Origin: Manis javanica
Taxonomy: Eukaryota; Chordata; Mammalia; Pholidota; Manidae
DNA length: 64,000 nucleotides
Direction of reading: 5' to 3'
Assembly (NCBI RefSeq): GCF_040802235.1
Contig: NC_133156.1
Coordinates: 184,958,351 to 185,022,350, forward strand
A program made the translations under genes and the position numbers. Below, piece after piece: positions 59,874-64,000 of this stretch; the stretch's first letter is position 1; each line of letters opens with the position of its first letter. The notes below the pieces were generated by a model. That model saw only the letters and a list, made by a program, of their open reading frames with translations. It did no database searches and had not been told where the DNA came from.

Positions 59874-61895
59874 GTGGCCAGGTGGTCCTATAAGCGGCAC
59901 TGTTGGGATTTCCTCTGCAGCAATGTCGGCAAGGCTGATGTCTCGTCTCCGTGCTCACACTCAGCTCTCCCTTAGCAGAGTGTCCCTGCAGGCATCCTTG
60001 GGGTACCGTATCCAAGCTCCATCCAAAGCCTTTGAAAGACATACAGAGGGTTGGCTGTGTATGCGAGTGAACCTGGCCAAATTTAAAACCATCCTACAAC
60101 CTAACACTCACTAGCCACCTGCTCCGAGAGAACATTGGGTAATGGAGTGGAAATAAAGGAACCAGTGAGAGAAAAAAATGAATAAAACCACGTATGCACT
60201 CCCTCAGGGAAAGTTTGATTGCTATAGAGACCACCAGGCACTGGCTCAGTTTATTTTGTGAAGACTCTGAAATACACTTTTCCCAAGGGTCCAAAATTGG
60301 GAGTTGGGGAGGCTAAAGAGAATGAAAGTAACCTGCTCCAAACTTCATTCCCTGACGCAACCTCTTGAACTTTGTCCTTGCAGAATTGTCCCATTCTGAA
60401 CACTGCCGAAGAGAGAGGGCTTTGAGACAACCCTGTCTGCTCTCGTGGAGCTGGCCTCCTTCCCTCTGGTAAAACACTGCTCTAAAAGCACAGCACCTAT
60501 CTAGCAGCTGCCTTCCCTTCTCCCCCCTCACTTGGCTCCCTGATCCTACGTAAGTGTGCTGTGACTATAGAAGTCAGGTACAGCATTCCGGGACCTATCC
60601 CTACACGGAGGCCGTGGGGTTGAAGTCACAGCCTAACCGCTGAATGGCTTAGAAAGGTGGGTTAGGAAGAAAGTAAAATCCTTCCTTGGCCAGTTGTGTG
60701 TCCTGAGGTCAATAGCTTAAACACCCAAGAGTTTCAACATCCTCCAGGCAAGAGATCAATAGTGTCTGTAAAGCAGGAAGCTCCCTGGAGAGGGAGGGTG
60801 TTACACCCTAGAACTGCAAGGAATTACTGTTGAATGCTCAGGCCTCCTCAATCAGCTGCAAGGAAGAGGAGGGAAATCCTGACCCAGATGGCTCTGCCAC
60901 ACAACAAAACGGGGCTGGGGGTGAGGGGTGGGGGCCCGGAAGGGGAGCATCTAGTCAGCTGCACTGCTTTGGACTAAAAACCAGGAGGAGGCCAGAGTCC
61001 TCCAGACACTGCTCTCTCCCTGCTGTCCCAATCCCTCCCAGAACCTGAAGACATCAGACCAGGTTGCTGGCACATAAGAGGAGCGCTGGGGTCTGGAGAG
61101 CATAGGGAATGTCAGCAAAACCACAGAGCGAAGGGAAGGATGGAAAACCTTAGGTTCCTGGGAAAGGGCGACACAGGGAAGAAACCTAGGAACCTCCATC
61201 CCAGGAAAGCCCGTAGCACACATTCCTCAAAGGTGAGACATTCAGATCTTATCTTTGGGGGACCAGGGTTAAAGTCCCTCTACACCCCAGTGAGGCTCAG
61301 CCCTGTTCCTGCCTCTCTACCCCACTCCTCACCTCCCCCACTTTATTCTCACACTATATCCCTCAGGCCCAGCCCTTTGCCCCCTCAGGTGTGAGAAGCA
61401 GAACCCGGAGCTGAAAGGCCAGAGGGGGCCAGGCTGGAGCCCAGGCGGGTACAGCCGCAGTCCCAGCGGGGCAGTCCTCACTCTCTGCAGGCCCTGTGTG
61501 TCTCAGAGGCGTCTGGACACCACTCTACAAGCACACTACCTGGAAGGCTCAAAGTCAGGTTTAAAAACAAAGAGTAATAAAAACTTGGATGGTGCGGGTG
61601 TTAAGAGATTTCAGATTCAGGGAGAAATTGTCCAGGGATCTTTTCTCCTTTATTCTCACCTCTCAAAGAGGGGCCCCGTTCCCATCCAGGGTCAGCTGGG
61701 GCCCCAGCCGTTTAGGCTAGCCGCCTGGAACAGACCCTTCCAATAGCTGGAAGCCTTCCGTTGCAGCCCCAGCTGATAAGCCCTCTCCACTCCCAAGTCT
61801 CTCCTCCCGGGCTCTGGAGGCTATGCCAGAGGAAAGAAGGTGGGGTAGCCTAGGTGCCCTGAAGAAATGTGCACAAGTGTTAGTCTCTTGAAAAG
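59874..61895 (-). other. PROKR1: PROKR1 5'UTR start and intron 1
   Basis: The exon with the ATG extends some way upstream. Possible acceptors on the minus strand are 'attgctgcag' ending near 59919 and 'gtatgtctttcaaag' near 60031; neither is decisive. The rest of the stretch would be intron 1. It has no recognised repeat or gene. Confidence 0.4.
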
Positions 61896-61899
61896 CCGC

Positions 61900-62720
61900 C
61901 TCCCTGCTCAAAGGCCCCTGCACCCCGGTGCCCGCGTCGCCGCGTAGTCCTTGGAGCATCTCCCCAGGAGGGCGCACTCAGTACCTGCGGCATCCCTGTG
62001 CCCAGAGGTCGCGATCCCAGAGACTTTATTCCGGGCCGGGGACACGAGCCGCTTCTCTCAGAGGCCCGCAGGAAGAGGACAGGTCCCCTCTTTCTTTCTC
62101 CTCTTCTGGGGGGCTCTCTCCCGGCTGCGGCTGGAGTTGCCCTCGCGCTGCCGCAGCCGATGTGAGCACCTAGTTTCCGCGGCCAGCCGGAGTCCCGCGG
62201 CCCGGGCCCGCCCTGCACTTGCTGTCCCCGCCCCTGGTGGCCGCAAGGCGCCCAACGCACGAGCGGCTGGCTGGAAGCCGGGTCCGCGAGGCTCCCGGAG
62301 GCACCGGGTCCCGGCTGGAAGCGGGGTTACGTCGGGGTCGCCCGAGCACGCGCGCGTCTGGGGACCGGGAGTCGCCCGGGGGCCGGGTGTCTGCACGCAG
62401 GGGCGGCAGCCGGCGGCGAGGACAGGCGGGAAGGAACCGGGCCAGGCTGGCGGCGCGCTCCCCGGGCTCAGGCTCCGGAACGGCCGCCTGGAGCGCTTGC
62501 GCCGGGAGCCCGGCTCGGTGCGGACGGGCGCTTCAGCAGCCCTCCGGCGCTGTGCGCGCCGCAGGGCGCGGGACTTCGCGGCCGGCTCACCTGGTCGGCC
62601 CCGGGCGACCGCCAGAGAGAGCGGCTGCGGCCCGCGCAGCTGCTGAGGTTTCAAAAAAACCGCGGGGACCCTCCCCTGCTGCCCACCACGCCGCCCTCGC
62701 AGGACACGCTGGGACTGACC
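61900..62720. promoter_or_regulatory. PROKR1: CpG island, likely PROKR1 promoter
   Basis: CpG dinucleotides are dense from about 61920 to 62720, most so at 62140-62640, and almost absent in the DNA on either side. It lies about 2-3 kb upstream of the PROKR1 ATG, where a promoter with a non-coding first exon would be expected. No TATA element was seen, which is normal for this class. Long overlapping frames on both strands (231-287 codons) are caused by high GC and are not genes. Confidence 0.75.
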
Positions 62721-62750
62721 GGAGCCCGGTTTCCTCGGGCAAGCCCAGCT
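62591..62750 (-). other. PROKR1: candidate PROKR1 non-coding exon 1
   Basis: On the minus strand a strong donor CAG|GTGAGC sits at 62591/62590 inside the CpG island. A second, weaker candidate CAG|GTACTG is at 61985/61984. Either could end a non-coding first exon. The 5' limit is a guess. Confidence 0.35.
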
Positions 62751-62836
62751 GGACACCGGGATCGGCTTCATTTAAGCCGCTTTACCTCGGGGTGAAAGAC
62801 GCTAAGAGAACTGCTTCCCGGAAAGCAATGAAGGTC

Positions 62837-62859
62837 GGGAGGGGGGCGGGGGGGGAGGG
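62837..62859 (+). repeat. G-rich tract with G-quadruplex potential
   Basis: GGGAGGGGGGCGGGGGGGG followed by AGGG has four or more runs of three G separated by one base. It lies just upstream of the candidate PROKR1 exon 1. Confidence 0.7.
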
Positions 62860-62984
62860 CAACTTGTGGAGGCCGGAGAGAGGGAAGGGTCCCCGCCCCC
62901 ACCCAGGGATGTCTGGTCTGAGGAAGGCTAGGAGGACCGGAGCGAACATACTGAGCACAGATCTCCTTCAAAAGTCTGCATTTC

Positions 62985-63203
62985 TCAAGGAGTTAAATAC
63001 AGAATTGCCATACGATCCAACAACTCCACTTACAGGAAGATTGAAAGCGGGGTCTCAGAGATGTGTACACCAATGTTCATAGCAACACTATTCATAACAC
63101 CCAAAAAAGGTGGAACAGCCCAAATGTCCATCAATGGATGTATGGATTTTTTAATATGTGGTATATACATACATTAGAATATTTCTCATCCTTATAAGAA
63201 GGA
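62985..63203 (+). mobile_element. L1M ORF2 tail, first of three fragments
   Basis: 'agaattgccatacgatccaa', 'tgttcatagcaacactattc' and 'tgtccatcaatggatgtatg' in sense ORF2-end order. It breaks off before the 3'UTR. Confidence 0.8.
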
Positions 63204-63900
63204 ATGAAGTGCAACAAGTGTTGGTGAGGATGTGGAGAAATTGGAACCCTTGTGTACTGTTGGTGGAATGTAGATGGTGTAGTGACTCTGGAAAACAGTA
63301 TGGTGGTGGATCCTCAAAACACTAAAAAGTAGAATGACCATATGATCTGGCAATTTCACTTCTGGGTATGTACCCAAATGATTGAAGGCCAGGTCTCAAA
63401 GATACATTTGTACACCCATGTTCATCGCAGCATTATTATTCACAATAGCCAAAAGGTAAAAGCAACCCAAATGTCCAATGACAGATAAATGGATAAACAA
63501 ATGTGTTATATACATACAATGGAATATTATTCAGCCTTAAAAAGGAAGGAAATTCTGACATAAGAGACAATATGGAAACACCTTGAGGACATTACGCTAA
63601 GTGAAATAAGCCAGTCACAAAATGACAAATACTGTATAATTCCACTTATATGAGGTACTGAGAGTAGTCAAAATTATAGACAGAAAGTAGAATGGTGGTT
63701 TCCAGGGGCTGGAGGGGTGAGGGAAGAGGATGTAAGTGTTTAATAGGTACAGAGTTTCAGTTTTGCAAGATGAGAAGAGTTCTAGAGATGGCTGATGGTG
63801 ATGGTTGCACATTATGAATGTACTTAACACCACTGAACTGTACATTTAAAGATGGTTAAGATTTTAAAGATTGTGTGTATTTTACCACAATAAAAAAAAT
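63204..63900 (+). mobile_element. L1M 3' end, second fragment
   Basis: The ORF2 end is repeated ('ggtgaggatgtggagaaatt', 'caatggaatattattcagcc'), then a 3'UTR with 'tggtggtttccaggggctgg', 'tctagagatggctgatggtg' and 'ttttaccacaataaaaaaaa'. It restarts upstream of the sequence where the first fragment stopped, so it is a second insertion or a tandem duplication. Confidence 0.88.
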
Positions 63901-63904
63901 GGAA

Positions 63905-64000
63905 AAAAGGAATGCAGTATTGATACATGCTACATCATGGGTGACAGCCTTATGGGTGAATATATCATATTAAGGGAAATAAACCAGACACAAAAGGACA
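63905..64000 (+). mobile_element. L1M fragment, third, cut by window edge
   Basis: 'aagggaaataaaccagacac' and the following 'aaaaggaca' match the ORF2/3'UTR junction of L1M in sense. It continues past the window. Confidence 0.7.

Noticed and set aside
59874-59900. Upstream start for PROKR1, adding nine residues
   Set aside because: The upstream codon is GTG, not ATG. The ATG at 59873 gives exactly the 393-residue human length and aligns with the human N-terminus.
62219-63082. 287-codon plus-strand frame, and 231-237-codon frames on both strands beside it
   Set aside because: They overlap in several frames in the CpG island, where stops are rare, are rich in Arg, Gly and Pro, and one runs on into L1 sequence. 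They show no domain.
1-64000. CRISPR arrays, operons, bacterial or phage genes
   Set aside because: The window has spliced vertebrate genes and mammalian repeats. No spaced direct-repeat array was seen; the 19-bp units at 49083-49139 are adjacent without spacers.

Overview
This is nuclear DNA of a placental mammal. It holds ancient MIR and L2 copies, MER5/MER20 DNA-transposon fossils, MaLR and other ERV LTRs, many L1 fragments, and two spliced vertebrate genes. I saw no Alu, rodent B1/B2, ruminant Bov-tA or carnivore tRNA-Lys SINE, so a primate, rodent, ruminant or carnivore looks unlikely. The L1 and retroposon types fit a laurasiatherian such as a pangolin or bat, but that clade call is a hunch.

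Both recognised genes are on the minus strand. On the right is PROKR1 (prokineticin receptor 1). Its two coding exons, at 59389-59873 and 51576-52272, are separated by a 7.1-kb intron and give an intact 393-residue GPCR. A CpG island at about 61900-62720 is its likely promoter and non-coding first exon. On the left is the first coding exon of ARHGAP25, a Rho-family GTPase-activating protein of blood cells. It has only about 20 codons (8551-8611), with a 5'UTR and a TATA-bearing promoter up to about 9145. Everything left of 8551 is ARHGAP25 intron 1. The order and shared direction PROKR1 then ARHGAP25 match the human 2p13 region as I remember it.

The 42 kb between the genes (about 9.1-51.5 kb) shows no convincing protein gene and is mostly repeat fossils. 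It contains L2 fragments (10.0-12.8, 16.9-18.1 and 39.4-40.0 kb) and L1 fragments on both strands (12.9-14.6, 29.8-30.2, 31.9-32.1, 36.2-38.4 and 41.4-42.7 kb). It also contains two LTRs of one ERV family (29.1 and 38.4 kb, the second with a degraded env end), a third LTR with three polyadenylation signals (47.4-48.5 kb), and a small target-site-flanked retroposon (49.0-49.3 kb).

The two genes work in different settings. PROKR1 is a plasma-membrane Gq-coupled receptor for prokineticins, and ARHGAP25 is a cytosolic regulator of Rac in phagocytes. Nothing in the sequence shows that they are co-regulated. I found no clearly new multi-gene system. The most useful second-look items are the hidden ARHGAP25 first exon and promoter, the TSD-bounded retroposon, a perfect 50-bp inverted repeat inside an L1 mosaic, the LTR with triplicated polyadenylation signals, and an isolated exon-like unit at 19247-19300. 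Repeat family names come from memory of consensus sequences and their boundaries are approximate.
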